The notes under the pieces are model-generated. The model saw only the letters and a program-made list of their open reading frames with translations. It had not been told where the DNA came from and searched no databases. The translations under genes were made by a program, and so were the position numbers. DNA of 64,000 nt from Pyrrhosoma nymphula (Eukaryota; Arthropoda; Insecta; Odonata; Coenagrionidae), in assembly GCA_963573305.1 (NCBI GenBank), contig OY754329.1, forward strand, positions 15,777,200-15,841,199, given 5' to 3'. Shown here one piece after another: positions 13,301 through 28,300 of this stretch. Every line of letters starts with the position of its first letter. Positions within the stretch are counted from its first letter, which is position 1.

Positions 13301-16300
13301 AAAGGGCTATTTAGACCAAAGAGAAAGGGCCTAGCCACGTTGAAACACCGGTTCCCGTCAGATCACCAAAGTTAAGCAATGTTGGGCCTGGACAGAGGTT
13401 GGAGGGGTGACCCTCCTCCATACCTCTACCGCGGTGCTCTTGTCCCGTCTGCAAGTGGTGGTCAGGTTAAATGTGCGACGGAACAATGGACCCAAAGGGA
13501 TCTAACTGCAAGGAGGGCTCCTGAAGGCCCTTGCCCGCCCAACCAATCAATCATGTAGACCTAAAATACACTCGCAATAAAAACAACATTGCTATTATGT
13601 ATCTCTGTGGGTTGGTTTGGTTTCCTTGCCTTCTAGCATTAACAAGGAGTTTTGTACAATTCAAACTTTAGATTGCCTTTAATAGACATACGTGGTCCTC
13701 TCCCATCCTTGTGATTTCATTTCCCTTTCTTGCGTATATGCCAAAAACCTTCTTCGATAGATTCCAATCCTGTTTATGACCTTCAGCCAGCTTCTAGCTT
13801 TCAACCAGTGAGAACCACTTCAGGATTAAGCATCTTTCAGCCTTCAGGATCCCTTTGTCACACAACTTCAGTTCACAGTGAGTATTCCTGTTATTTTTTT
13901 ACATTAATTTTTAGCAAAGTATAAATTTGATTATATAGATCACATGAAATTGTCTTTAGGGTAATTTCATGGAACTGTTTCATTTTTTAAATAATGACAA
14001 ACTCCAAATAAAATGTGTTATTCACGACCTTAGTTTTGTTGAACTACAACAGCAATCAAGTAGTTGATGATGTTGCACTAAAACTAAACCTAGGTCTAGA
14101 ATATAACATTTTATGTGGATATACTGAGTACTTCATTGTTATTTACATAGATCAGACTTTATTTGAGACTCTTTTTGTTCTGACGAGATCACACAACATG
14201 AGAATTAGAAATAGAATTTTAATGGATCGTAAAAAGAATATAACTTTACAAAATGTAGAAATGAACTCCGTGGTAGCCAATGAACACTGAGCTTTAACTT
14301 ACATTATTGATAATAACTACAAGAAATTGACAACATGAAAAATATGCATGCTGAGAAAAACCAACTTTGTGGTTTCCATGGATATCCATCATACGTGTAA
14401 TGACTAGGGACATGCAAAAGTCACAAATGCGATAACGCGAATTTTTACGCAAATTCTGGGGTTTACCCGCGAATATGCGAATTTTGTGTTAATCGCGAAT
14501 TTCACCAATTCAAACGTGATTTTCATCATTTTATTCTTCTGCTCATGCTTCTCCCACGAAAGTTTTTTCGAGATGTATGTTTATGGCACATTGCTCCGAT
14601 CAACTGAGGGTTTGGATAGCTTTCTTGGCTAATTTTCAATAATATGTGGTAAAATAACAGTACTACACTATAGGAATTGACGATCGTGAATGAGTCGTCA
14701 GCGAGAAATCACTGTGTAATGTTTTCACCAACAGTATAAAATTTTTACGCGGCTCTAATTCATTGCATTAAAATATTCCCGGAGAGGATGAACGATTAAT
14801 AATGAAAGAAAACTAGTAACTAATCTGATATATTCAAAATGAGCATAGATAAACTCAGTATATTACACGAAAATAATACGCACAAGAGAGTTTTAGAAAA
14901 ATGCAAAGCTTGTCGAAAGATGACATCTAAGCATCAAATATGGTGAAAAATTCTCGGGAATTTGTTAAAATAAAGGTGCCTTTCTGATGTCCTCAAAGTA
15001 ACGAATGATGTCCACAAAGTAACACATTCGAGGAAAAAATACGACTTGTTTGTCAAGAGGATGTCTAAACCACGCGTGGCTACTTTGTAGCTACGGTTTC
15101 GGCTACTTTGCGAACGCGTTCACGCGAAATGCCATTAAGCATTTCTTATCGTCACTACCGGCGCTCCCGTTTTAATCCCGGGAAGGCTCGAAAAGTAAAG
15201 TGGGTTAAAAGTAGCTTACCGTCGTTTGAGATATCAACATCGTGAATTTATTTCGTTTCGTTGCATTCAAAAAAAGTATAATGCCGAAGTGGGCAGTGAC
15301 CGCAAAACAACGCGAAGCAGAATTTCGGGACCACGGATTATATTGTGCTGATGACAAAACAATATTTTGTCGTTTTTGCAATACAACTGTTTCGTGGGAA
15401 AGAAAGGACAGATGCACGAAGCATATCGCGAGTGAAAAACACAAGTCTAGTGTAGAAAAAAATTCTGCAAGTGGAAGTACAACTATTCGGCAGGTATCGA
15501 TTACAAAATTGCTCCAAACGAACAAGAAGAGAGATGCCTCCTATGAATTTGCAAAAGACACAACAGAGGCCTTCATAAAAACCAACATTCCGCTTGAGAA
15601 GGTGGACGATCCAAACATTAGAAGATGGTTAAACAAATACGTAGAAGGTTAGTGTTAAATTATGTACTTTAGTAGCTACACTAGACCATTAATAAGTGAA
15701 AATTTTATGTTTTTCATACACCTAGTTATTCCATAATGCATGCGAACATAATAGGTTCCCATTAATATTGATCAAATTTTATGAATTCTTCAATTTCTTT
15801 GTTTTACGCATTAGGATTCATTCTCCTTTTATTTTATATCTACAATACCCAGGGGGTGGTGACCTATACCTCATGCTCAAACGCTTCGAGAAAAATATGT
15901 CAATTATCTGGCCAAGGACCGAATCGAAGAAGTTAAAGTTGCTGTTCAAGGCAAGCCCATTGATGTTTTTTGTGATGAAACCACGGACAAAAAAGGCAGA
16001 TGTGTATTTGTGGTACTGTTTAGGACATTTAAAGATTTTAATGAGCAGCCATTGCTTTACGTCGGTGGTGTCCACTTTATAGAAAGTGCTGATGCAACCC
16101 AGTGTATTAGGGCAATAATTGAGTCTCTGAGGATTTATAATGTGCAATACTCAGATGTTAAAAGTGCTATAAAAGACTCAGCCAAATATATGACAAAGTG
16201 TGTTGCAGGCTTGAAATTGATTATTGGTGAGGGGTTAATCCACATACAATGCTGGGCTCACAAATTAAATCTTGTGGGAAATATTTGGATCCATCAGATG

Positions 16301-19300
16301 GCTGACCTTAATAGAGCAGAGCAGTACTGATGACCAAAAGTTTATTCCTCCACACAAGAAAAAGAAAACATTTGAACTTAAAATTTCTTCAGGACAGAAA
16401 TGAAAAGAGTTTAGTATTATTCCCTATTCCTGTTGTCACCAGATGGAACTCCTGGTTTCTTAGTGTCTTTTATTAAGCCGATTATTTTCGACACATTGTT
16501 GACTTTTGTAACACAGACGAAATGGAAGCAATTCACAATTCCGGTGTAGGATATTTTTGTACTTTAAATAATGATACCATAGATTCTATTCAATGCTAGG
16601 CAATATTTGTTATGGAGCATGGGAAACAGCTGGTTGACTTAATCAAATTATTGGAGGGTTCAAACTATCCTAATGCACACACATTACATAGAGAGTTAAG
16701 GAAGTTAAAAATGAGTCTTGATAATATTCAAAAGGATATTTTTTTGATAAAACCACTAATTACTTACAAACCATGACAACATCTAAAGCAGCTGCTGTAA
16801 AGTTAATACTAATGCAGATGACTTCAAAGTCATCAACCAAACTTAGTTCTCTTATGGTAGAAGACCCAAGGAGAAAAATATTTGAAAATCTCTCAGTTTT
16901 TGATCCCCAAGAAGTTCTGACTACAGAGGTGAACATAGACTTAAATACAAAATTAAAAAAAGTTAATGGCCTTGAGTCCATGGAGACAGAGAAGTTGATG
17001 TTGGGGTTTGGAGAATTACAGCAATTACTACAAAAGCAAAATTCCCAGGGTTCAGTGGATGTAATTAATGCCATGCAGGTGCTCAAATTGTCTGAGACAT
17101 CGTTTGCATTTAAGTGCCTGGAAGCAATTTGGACCCCCTGTGCAAATGTGGACTCAGAAAGATTTCTTTCCTGCTATAGCACTGTATTAACAGCTAGGAG
17201 AACAAATCTAAAAGAAGACAATTTGGCCACGATGGCAATTTTTTCATTTGAAAATACAGAAGTTTAATAGTAATTTGTCTCTTTATGTAAGTTGAATACA
17301 TGAATATGTGAAGAATAAAATATATACATTGTGAATTCAGTCAATACTCCATGATTATTATTGCTTAAATTATCCTTAGTCAATATCATCCAAAAGTCAG
17401 TGAAACGGGTGGGCCCACTAAAAGCGTGGCACTCAATCAATATCAATTATTTTGTCGTTAAAATAACACCGATTTCAGGGTAAAATAACACCACTTTTGT
17501 AAAAAAATATCACCACTTTTGGCTAGAAAATAACCCCAACTTTTGCATGTCCCTAGTAATGACGTCCTGGGATCAATAAAATTTATTATTATCATTATTA
17601 TTATTTCCACAATACATGATATACATGGATATCCATCATTTCCACGATGTCAGGCCCGATATAATCAGTTTTATGAAAAATAAATTTTAGTTTAAGCCCA
17701 GAAAAAATTTGCAAGTTGTTGAGACCGATAAAAACATATATGTAGTGATACTGCCACGCACCAGACTCTCCTCATATTGTATCCCACCAACCGATATCTC
17801 ATTCAACACCGGAAGAGAGGGGATCTAAGGCTTGCAGAACATGTAAAATGTGAAGTCAAATGCATACACATAAGATGTCACTGCTAATAGGTTACACTAG
17901 TTTATCAAAATGTTGAATGTGTAGCAAATTCCATGGGTTATGATGTTCTTCACTCACAATGTGGTTTGAATCTATCATGTTACCTACTTCAAACATTGTT
18001 CCAAATTCTTGAAGTTATGTATCAAATGATGATAGTGCATGACTCACAAGTTAGAAGAACAGAAAAGAATAATCAGAATTATAGCTTCTCAGCATTATTG
18101 TTCCCCAGCTAAGCCAATATTTTATTCTCTTAAAATCCTCCCTCTTCCTTGTCTTTATATATTTTCACTATTGACTTATGTAAGAACAAATATAAATAAA
18201 TACTCATATAACTCGAATTACCATTCTCACTCAACCAGATGACACAACAAAATACACCAAACAACCATAAGAACACAAAAGATGAAACTGGGACCACAGG
18301 AAATGGGTATTCGCTTGTATAATAAATTACCAATGGAAATTGTAAATTGTACAAGTATGTATTCATTCAAAGTTAAGTTGAAAAAAGTTTTGTATAAAAA
18401 AATGTACTATTGCGTCGAAGAATTTGAGAATGATAAGTGCATTAACCTGTAATACAAAAATATTAACCTTTTGTGGTATGTATTCAATACTGAATTGTTG
18501 TTTGTATGATTAATAAGTCTAATTATTGACTGTATGTAACTTGACGTGTCCTATATATGTATTTTGTATTCAATCTACAGGTCATTGGACAAATAAATAA
18601 AATAATTAAAAAAATAAATAGTTTGTTTCGATCGAAAAATTTAAAGCCTTGTCTTACCAACAAGAACGATCGCGTTGGGTAAAATTGGGTAGATAACTAT
18701 AGCCCCACCTTGACAAAATTGCATCTTGTGAGACCGAGAAATTTGAGGGTCTGCTGTATACTGTAAATGTCTTTTCAGATGATAAAATCAATTGAAGCAC
18801 TCAGAAGCAGAAGCTGCTAAGTCACCATTTCCAAATTTTACAAGAGTGCTAGTTTTTAAAATGAATTTGAAAAAGGAATATATATCAATACAAATTGAAG
18901 GAATTTACTTTATAAATTCCTTTAATTGGTATTTTGTGATTTCATTTTCAATGTGGGCTTGAATCAATTTAGGGATACCTGAGTTCATTGGAATTCCATA
19001 GACAATTTCCAGTGAAACATTTCATCTTGCAAAGGTTATGCAAACATCACATGGAGAAATGCTGGAGACTAAAAGATTTAGCAGATTGTAGAATCTGTCT
19101 GTATAGTCCTAGTCTGAAAAAAGGTAATTCTGATTTACCTAAAATTTTTAATAGGACAATATGGCAGAGTAGACCCTTGCATGATAAGCAAAATAAAAAC
19201 ACAGTAAGTATGAATAATAAAACAAACTTCACAAATGTATGATTCAATATGCTCATATAAAAAAGTAACACAGACTATTGAAAGTCAAAGGCTGTAGGAA

Positions 19301-22300
19301 TTGGGACAAAAAAGAATTTATATTTGTTTTAAAAAAATTGAGAGAGTGAATAAAAACTTAAAACTTTCTAGATAATTTTTAAAACAAATATTATATAGCA
19401 CTAGAGGTTTGTAAACAATCACATAAGTATTACAGGCATAAAGGCCTATCATTCTTTAAATTTCAAACAATACAAACCTGACTGTCAACTTCCGGAGGAG
19501 GCAGAGTGATTGGAATCACTGTGTAAACATCAGTATCAACTGTTCTCGCATGGGTGACTAATGTGGTTGAGGGAGTGGCTGGGGTGTTGCAAGAAGATGC
19601 ATCACATATGTATTCATTGTTGATGCACTGGCAAGCTTCACACTTTGATTCCCAAAATATCACTCCCGGCTGGAAAAAACAATGATTACTGCTTCAGACT
19701 AATAACGTCTTGAGGTACAACTTATAAAGTAATACCCTGATTTTGCATATTATAGATAGCTGTATTGATATCTCACTGCAAATTCAGAGAAAAACTTGAA
19801 AAAACTGACCATTCACTCCACATAAATTCAATGCAGCTTTGTTAGCTGGGTGCCCCCCATACTGCTATTTTAGCAACGCTATTATATGGGACCTCAACTA
19901 GCCAAGCTCTAAATAAATGCTGTCAGAATACATCCACTGTAAGAAAAGTGTGATGATAAAAAAATATACTTGGTACTACCACTTAGCAATATTGATGCAT
20001 TCCAATAGGCCAATTATAGTACATATACAAGTATTCCATGACCACCCCGAAAACACTAGAATTTCCTGATTAGCTACTGGTGACACTGCGGCCTTACATC
20101 TACGTAAATATAGGTACTGATCAATATGATGCAAATTTTTTACAATCCCTCAATGAAAATAATATTTAACAAAAAGATTCTGGACATTGAATTTGTTGAA
20201 ATTGATTTCAGTCTGTACACAAATGTCTTTTCTTTCTTTTGAACGCATTTTGTTCATAAATGACTGTAAAGTATTTAGAGCAATTAACATTGCGGCGGAT
20301 TCCCTTAATTTACAGTCATCTCTAAATGCCATTGATAGCTGGTGCGCCAAATGGAAACTGCGCGTGAATCCTGAGAAGTCTGCTGCAATATCCTTCTCCT
20401 TAAAACGCAAAACCATCTCCTTTACCTACGAACTTTCCAAGCACCCTATACCTTCTGTTAGTTCCCATAATGACCTAGGGGTTACCTTTGATCAGAAGTT
20501 GATGTTCCATGAACATATTTCTAGTATTTCTAAAAAGGCAATGTCGATAGTGGGAATTCTCTATCGTCTCAAGGAAATAACGGACCCATTTGCCCTAAAA
20601 TCTGTGTTTCTTGGATGTGTACTACCCATCCTAGAATATTGCTCTCCCATCTGGTCAACTGCATCCCCCACCACTCTTAAATTACTCAACCGCCCCCTTA
20701 ACTTCTTTTTAGCCATAGTCCGTCATCGCGTGCCCTCCCTTAGACACAGCTCATGTGTAGAAATCTTATCATCTCTTGGCCTATCACACCTCTCCCTTCG
20801 CCGGCTGACTTCGGACCTTAAATTCCTGCACTCCATCATGAATGGGTCCTTCCGCTCTGATCTTCTTCTTTCCTATTTTTCACTCCGCATCCCAGCCCGC
20901 ATCACTCGCAATATGAGTCTGTTACACACACCCAATTTCCGTCTCTCCATTTCCCAACGATCACTATTCTACCGCCTACCTTCATCTTTCAATGCCCTAA
21001 CTAATAGTCGCCCCACCCTTGACCTTTTCTCCTCACGCAAAGTCTTTTTCTCCCAACTGAAACCTAATGTGTAACATTTATGTCATCTTCGCCTCATTCT
21101 TGCCTTGTTTATATTTTGAATTATTCTGTTTTGTTTCTACTGCTATTGTTGTTTTTTTTAAATTTATTCTGTTTATTGAACCCAATGTAAAGGCCTTAGT
21201 TGCTGTTTTTGGAGTTTTGATAAATAAATAAAAAAATAAATAAATAAATTGTTCTCTTTTCTTGTACCTACTACTTGTGTGAATAAAACGCCAGTCGCTT
21301 CTGAGTTCTTAAGCTTGTCGTGTGCGCTTTCGTTCTTGACTCAGTAATGAGCTTCCTTATATCCGTTAAAAGTTTTAACAGAATTCAATAATGAGATGAA
21401 ACGAACCTCGACCATAAGGGTTGGCACACTGCCACCCTGGCTACTGCAGTTGGATTATTATTTGAGAGGCTCTCACTTCCAACAGCAATCTACAGTTTCA
21501 AAATTTTCAAATTAAAATTTTTACAAACATTTCTTTTTCCCTTCTCACCTAATATATATTTTTCCAAGAAACAAAATATCACTATATAAGCAATTCATCA
21601 TAGAGAAATTAGACTGATTGAATTGAAAATGGTGTATTATCTTCAACAAACAAGAAAAAATTTTCCTACACAAACCACACATTGTTTCTACCACACCACT
21701 ATTTCTGTTACAAAGTAATCTGTTTTTCTGAGTTTTATTCCTTTTCGTCTGAAAAATGGTCCTGATTTCATTGTGCTCAGTGAAAGCATGTTTTTGTATA
21801 TTTTTTGCTAGATGATAAATTAGAATGCTGCCGTGTTTGGTCTGATTCAATTCAGTTGTGTGAGCTTCAACACTTATGCTGACACAAGTAGGCACATTTG
21901 GCTCATTTTTTCTTTCCAAGAAGAGAAATAATATTCTTCTCCAAAATTTCTACTTGATGAATAGCAGGGAAGTAAATATTTGAAGTTCCACATCCTGAAT
22001 TCTTGTAAGGACCAATCAAAAGCAATAAAACTTAGTCCTCTTATGCCGGGTTTTAGGGCCTACCTTCATCTTTCAAAAAACAAGGATAAACATTGAGGCA
22101 ATATGTATTTTGTTTTGATTTTACCCAGAACCAAAAATTTTTAATGTCCCATTCATAACAGAATTTAGAACTTTTATGCCAGTTCAATTGCAATGCATGG
22201 TTCCGAAACGTATTTTCAAAACATCACAAATTTTCAGCCCCACACTTTTAATAGAATAATAGGGACAGGCACAGATCCACCTCTACCCCAAACTCATTCA

Positions 22301-25300
22301 TCATCTTTCCCTCCCCTCTTCCGTCTCCAAAGTTAATACTTTCCAGTAAATAATGGATAGGTTATTTAGATAGAGGCAATTTCAAGCTCGAGTCCAGAAT
22401 ACCATCCTGAAGCAGATGATGACTGACCGAGTAAAGGCACCCTGATAATGAGATACGTTCATTTTCAATCATTGCATTTGCACAAATGATGTGGTACGTA
22501 GTCATATGCATGGGTGCGAAGTTATGCACCAAGATGGTGAAATTCACCATGAAAAAATCATTTGACTTGACCGGGATTCGAACCCAGATCTCCCAATTAC
22601 CAGTCAGGTGTGTTAGCCAGTTACACCACCAAGCCATCAAGGTGAATTTCAGCGGGGGTTTATACGAACAAGATTTTCTTGTCCCCAGTCTACATTGTAG
22701 CACAAGAGACAAGGTTGTGCATGATATTCCACAGTCGTGGAGAATAAACCCAACATTGTCGCTTTAGAACGACCAACTTGGCAAATTTCCCATCATTGCG
22801 TTTGCACAAATGATGTGGTATGCAGTCACGCGCATGGGTGCAAAATTATACACTAAAGACTGAATGTTATACTCTGGCCAAAAACCTTCACTAAAATGCT
22901 AAATATGCAAATTCCAATAATATTTTGAAACTGAGTCTTTGGTTATATTTTGGCGTGAAAAATACTGCATAATTTTGGACTTGATTACCACTGGCATAAC
23001 ATACATCAGTACAGAAAAATAGTGAATAAGTAATCATTATAGTCTGGTTTTAAATGAAGCCATATGATATTAAGCTGCATGGATTTCATGCACTTTTTGT
23101 TAGTTGCTTCAGAAGCTTTTCTAATAGATTTCATCTACAGCAGTACACTTTCCTTGTGTGACCACATTTAACCTAAAACAATACCACATCAATAACAATA
23201 CTCATGTGAACCGAAGACACACCTTGACTGGTTGTCCACTTCTTGAAATGCAAGTACAATCTTCAACAGCAAGGCAGGTCACCCTGTCTCTCCACAACAT
23301 ACCCTCTGGACAGGACAACTCAAACTCATCCACGCATCCTTAGTGTTGAAAATGTCAGACAAAATGAATAACATGAAATGCAAATTAAAGTATACAGAAA
23401 CTCCCCCTTAGTGGATCAAATTAGTCTTATAATAATAATAATCTTCAATGTCCTGTTGGTTATACAAGTACAACATAGGACTTAGTCATACAAAAAATTA
23501 CATATAAAAATATATACAAAAGAAGAAACAAGCAGTAATATACAGACTACAAAAATTTATCACTCAAAAATTCATCTATGCTGTAGTAGCATTTATAAAT
23601 AAGCAGTTCTTTTAATTTGTATTTAAAGACATTTTGGCTTGCTAAACATTTAATTGAAGTAGGAATCTTATTGTAGATTATTGAGGCTGAATGATGAGGA
23701 CCTTTCCTGCTTATGTTTAGTGGCTGATTAGCCAAATGAACGTTTTCTCTATCACGTGTCACATGCCCATGTATTAACAAATATTGTCATAGAACTGACA
23801 GACCTGAATTCAATTAGGAAACAACTAATTAATCTGGAAATAAGTGAAACTTAAAGCTAAGGTTAATCCAAAATATTTATCTCAAACTGTCTTTTAAAAT
23901 ATAAAGCAGAAAGCATAAAGAAAGGGAAAATAAAAATTAATTTTTCTCTAAGAGAACATGGGGCCTTGATTTATTAATTTAAAAATCACTACACAATCAA
24001 CTACTGCTGAAACCATGGGAAATATGCATTGGTACAAGCACCACTTCCACCATTATGAAAACAACAAACTTCACTGGGAACTGGTCGCTATCATAGTTAT
24101 TTCACCAAAATTTATAGTCCTTTGCGCAGTCCCAAACTTTTCCTAGCCCCAGCATAGAGTCAGCTTTCAACTTTCCCTTGTAAAAGTACATACCTACCTA
24201 AGCCTTGACATTGATTTCCCCTCACATCTTAAAATTGTCTAATTCCAAAAGTACTATCACAAATTCCCATTTCTCCATTCCCATGGAGCTATAACCCAAT
24301 ATTCTCCCATCTTCAATGTATGCATTGTTTATCCTCAATAGTCCACACATCCAATTTTTCTGAATCCTTCGAAGTTCCATTACCATATTCCTTTCCTCTC
24401 CTACCTGAGTAAGCACTTATACCCAATAATATCTGGTACATACTTTCCAGTGAATTAGATTCAGGAACTGCTCTTAGGTTTCCCACTAATATAATGAACA
24501 ATGAACATAATAACAGATAATGAACAAGTAACATTCACACATATTTATGCATAGTTAAGGATTGTTGTAGTACTCTTGTAGGCTGTAGAAACATTTTTCC
24601 ACTAGATACCTTTTAAGGTCGACTTTAAATGTTTTAACTGAGGTGATACATCTTAGTTTGTGGGGGAGTAAGTTATTTACTTTTGAGCCCATAGCCCATA
24701 TGGGGCTTGTGGAGGACAGTTTTTGTTTGTGGAGGGTTATGTGCACGTATGAATGTGACCTAGTTAGGTGATCATGGATATCCTGATTTATCTTCAATCA
24801 GTCATTGTCTTTAGGGCAGCCAAGAAAGGACAGTTTTCACTCAACTGCCCTGAAGACGATGTCAGAGTTGGAAGTCAAAATCTTGGTCAGCATGGAGCCA
24901 AAGGGAAACGTGAGAACAGTTCCTGCACTTATACCCAGTTGGTTTTCCTCCCCACTCAACAATTTCTCTAATTCTTCTCCACATCCAAATCTTATAATAA
25001 AAACATAAGTTTGCCATTTTAAACAAGGACGCTATTTTTGTTTCCTCAGCTGAAAAATTAAATACATAGTAAGGATGAGTCGATTCAAAATGTCGATTCT
25101 CGATTCCACTGATTCTCAGGCTTAGAATCGGTATCGAGAGAGCCTTAAGTCGATTCCGATTCCATCGATTCCAGATACATAAATTATTAAACATAGACTA
25201 TATGCTGAGGATATGTTTGCTATTTGTCATTAAATAAACTATTTGAGCGACTTAATGGCATTTGTTATTTTATTCCAGCCAGTACTTGAATTTAAATAAT

Positions 25301-28300
25301 AGTCGTATGCTACTGGTATATCAATATCCCATGTGTTATTAGGAATTAGAATTGATGGAATCGGAATTGAGAATCGGGAAATGATTTGAAAGATTCGGAA
25401 TCGGAATCGAAAAAAAGTGGAATCCACTCATCCCTAATAAATACAGTAAAACCTCTGCCTTACGAACTCCCGCTAAACGAAGAGCTCTGATGAACGAACA
25501 AATGCTATTGGTCCTGCCAAAATCCTATTTAAAAGCATTGGTAAATACCTCTAATTTGCAACTTTTAAATGGTGAACATACACACATAAAGAAGGGGAAA
25601 AGGTGGAGATAAGGGAGGTTGGGATAGAAATGTGCTTGCAAAAATGAAAAGGAAAGGAATGGAATGCCTGCTGTGAATGAAAAACTGATGATGATTATGG
25701 GTAGGTACATAAAAAAGAGAAGAAAATCAAATTTACCTGCAATGCAGTCCTGCTTCTTAGGGCAGAAGCCTTGGCTGACAAGAATGTGATCAAAATGCAG
25801 ACAGAGCTGATCACACCTTATGTGGCAATCCCGCCATTCTTGACCAGGAGGGCACACTGTAAAAAAGTTTGAAAAATCCAAAATTTGAGGCATAATAAAT
25901 TTTTAATGTCAGCAAAACAGTTTTGACAGGGCATTATTGAAAAATGCAAATGGCAATGCAAAACAGTTTTGACAATGCACTAATAGAGAAACATACCAAA
26001 ACATTCCAAGACTTTTCCTGAGAGTTTAGAGAAAATGCAAGAATTAGAATATCAAATATATAAACAATAAGGAATGAGATGAAACAGCATGACCTACACT
26101 TTAGAAGGATTTCAGCTACCACGAAGATGTAAGCCCTATGAGGTGTGATAAAAAGTATTGGGACAGAAGATTTACTCTTGGAAAGAAAGCACTCTGAGCA
26201 AAGCCACCTTCAACATGGACTTTGTCATGCACGCACCCCAAGTTAAAATGTCCAGGCTTAACTTACTTGATTACAGAAGATCTTTTAACAAACCTAAGTA
26301 GCAGGAGTCATCGCATCCACCCTGGCAAAGAAAGTAGAGCTGATATCCTGCATCAAATATTGACAAAAGCTTGTGGATATCTGCTGTCAGACTTACACAA
26401 AGTTCTGCGGGGATCATGCACCAGATACACCCGTTTTGAGTGGTCTACAAGATGTGTGAAGTGTTTTCAAGATGGATGATCAAGTAACTAATTTACTCGT
26501 GCACCTGAATACCCGCAACCAGCAAAACTGATAAAAACATCAAAAATCTGCATTCAGATGCAAGGGAAAATCATCATTTGTGACCTTATGCATTAAAAAC
26601 ATTGCAGCATTACTGAACTACACTAAAATGGGACTGAATTAAGCTTAATAAAATTTAATTTAAATTTATCAGCCGGATTTAAATCCCATTGTGTTTGCCT
26701 AGCTGCCGGATTTAAATGGATGCATCCCTGGAGCCGGGATGTTTTGGGCACTCACAGAATGCAGCAAAAACATTTAAAGGGACTTTTCGGGCACGCTAGG
26801 CGTTTGAAGGTTAAAGGAGGTAAAAAGTCAATTTATAACTCTTGTGTTTTTTTAAAAACCCACCCTTTTTACCAAAACCACTCCCTTCCCACGCTCTTTA
26901 GGGATTGCATATCACCGCAATGGGGTACGACCCTTTCTTCCGACTGCTCGCTCAATGGGTTATGGTTGTCTTATAAGTTAGTTGTCTTATGTTCGCGCCC
27001 GGCCCAATTATCAACAGATTTCTTTGCTGTTTGGTATCAAACTAAACAGAAAATTGCTAGAAAAAAATATTTTCATATTTGTATTTAACAATTACACCTA
27101 TAAACAAATATTCAAAATTCGTTCAAAGCCCCACTAATCCCTCAACAAGTTCCGGTGCCCACCCCCTGGGATCCTGAGAAAAGGGTCGGGAGGGGATTAC
27201 ATGGGTCATATAACTGCTCGGCCTCAACCCGTGAGAAGGAGGGACAGCCTCCATTCGAAGAGATATTTCCCGCACAGGGTGGATGACATGCGCTCTAGCT
27301 GCAGCAGCTTATGGGTTAAACCCTTAACGAGGCTCCTGAAAAAGGGTCTAACGTTTAGTTGGTCTGACGAATGTGAGGTTGTATTGGAAAAACTGAAAAT
27401 AGTCCAGTGCTGGCATACCCAATCTTTGAACAGCCTTTTATTTTATCCACTGACACATCTAACTTAGCGCTGGAGTGGTGCTTTTGCAGGAGGTAAACAA
27501 GGAACTTGGTGTCGTATGCTTTCCAGCAGTTAAACGCTGCCAAAACAAATTACTCAGCACATAGAAGGAGCTTCTGGGTGTCCTGTGTGGTGTGGGACAT
27601 TTCAGGTGGTAATTGTATGGGAAATACGTTTATAGTTGCTACTGATCATGCAGTGCTGAAAATGACTTTTTTTGCTAAGTTGAGTAGTATCTTAACTTAA
27701 GCATCGTATGTCTAAACAAAATTTCAGAAAGAAGGGCCATTATAAATTTTCTATAATTTAGAGCACTATGAATATACAACTTCTCGTTACAGTTTGTTAC
27801 CCTTTTTTTAGTCATATTCTTTGGTCTAGGGATACACAATTTTAAAGGAAAACGGGAATTTAAGATAAGTTACAAATTTGAAATAAGATAAGCATATCTA
27901 TCATGGACACACATTATTTCAAAGGTCTCATCCCAGAAAATTTTGCTCAATATGTATATTTCCTGGACAAAAGGTTTTGATTCTATAATGGTAAAAAGCT
28001 GACCACAGAGGCGCAATAGACTGACACTAATGACAACAGCTTTCTCAATATCGAGACTATTTTAACTGGAAATTGCAGCTAAAGGAGGTTTTTTATAATC
28101 TCATAGGGGATTTCATTAAAGAGGTAAAGCCAATTACGAGTAAAATATTGAGGAACACTGAATTGAAGATTAATATCAATGGAGGCAGGCGATACTGAAT
28201 GGAAGCATCACTTTTGAGATTCAATATTTAAATCACCACTAATGACAACTTTGTACTGTTTTCTTGAAGTACATTTCAATAACCCTTCATTTTTCTCCAA

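Noticed and set aside
13322..13440. Functional 5S rRNA gene
   Set aside because: The 5S-like part runs into an unrelated body shared with a second copy, and the 3' half diverges from 5S. It is a SINE.
22565..22640. tRNA gene on the minus strand
   Set aside because: Boxes A and B are good but the acceptor stem does not pair and a SINE body follows.
26222..26479. 85-codon open frame as a host gene
   Set aside because: No conserved host motif; the following sequence looks at best like decayed mariner coding sequence.
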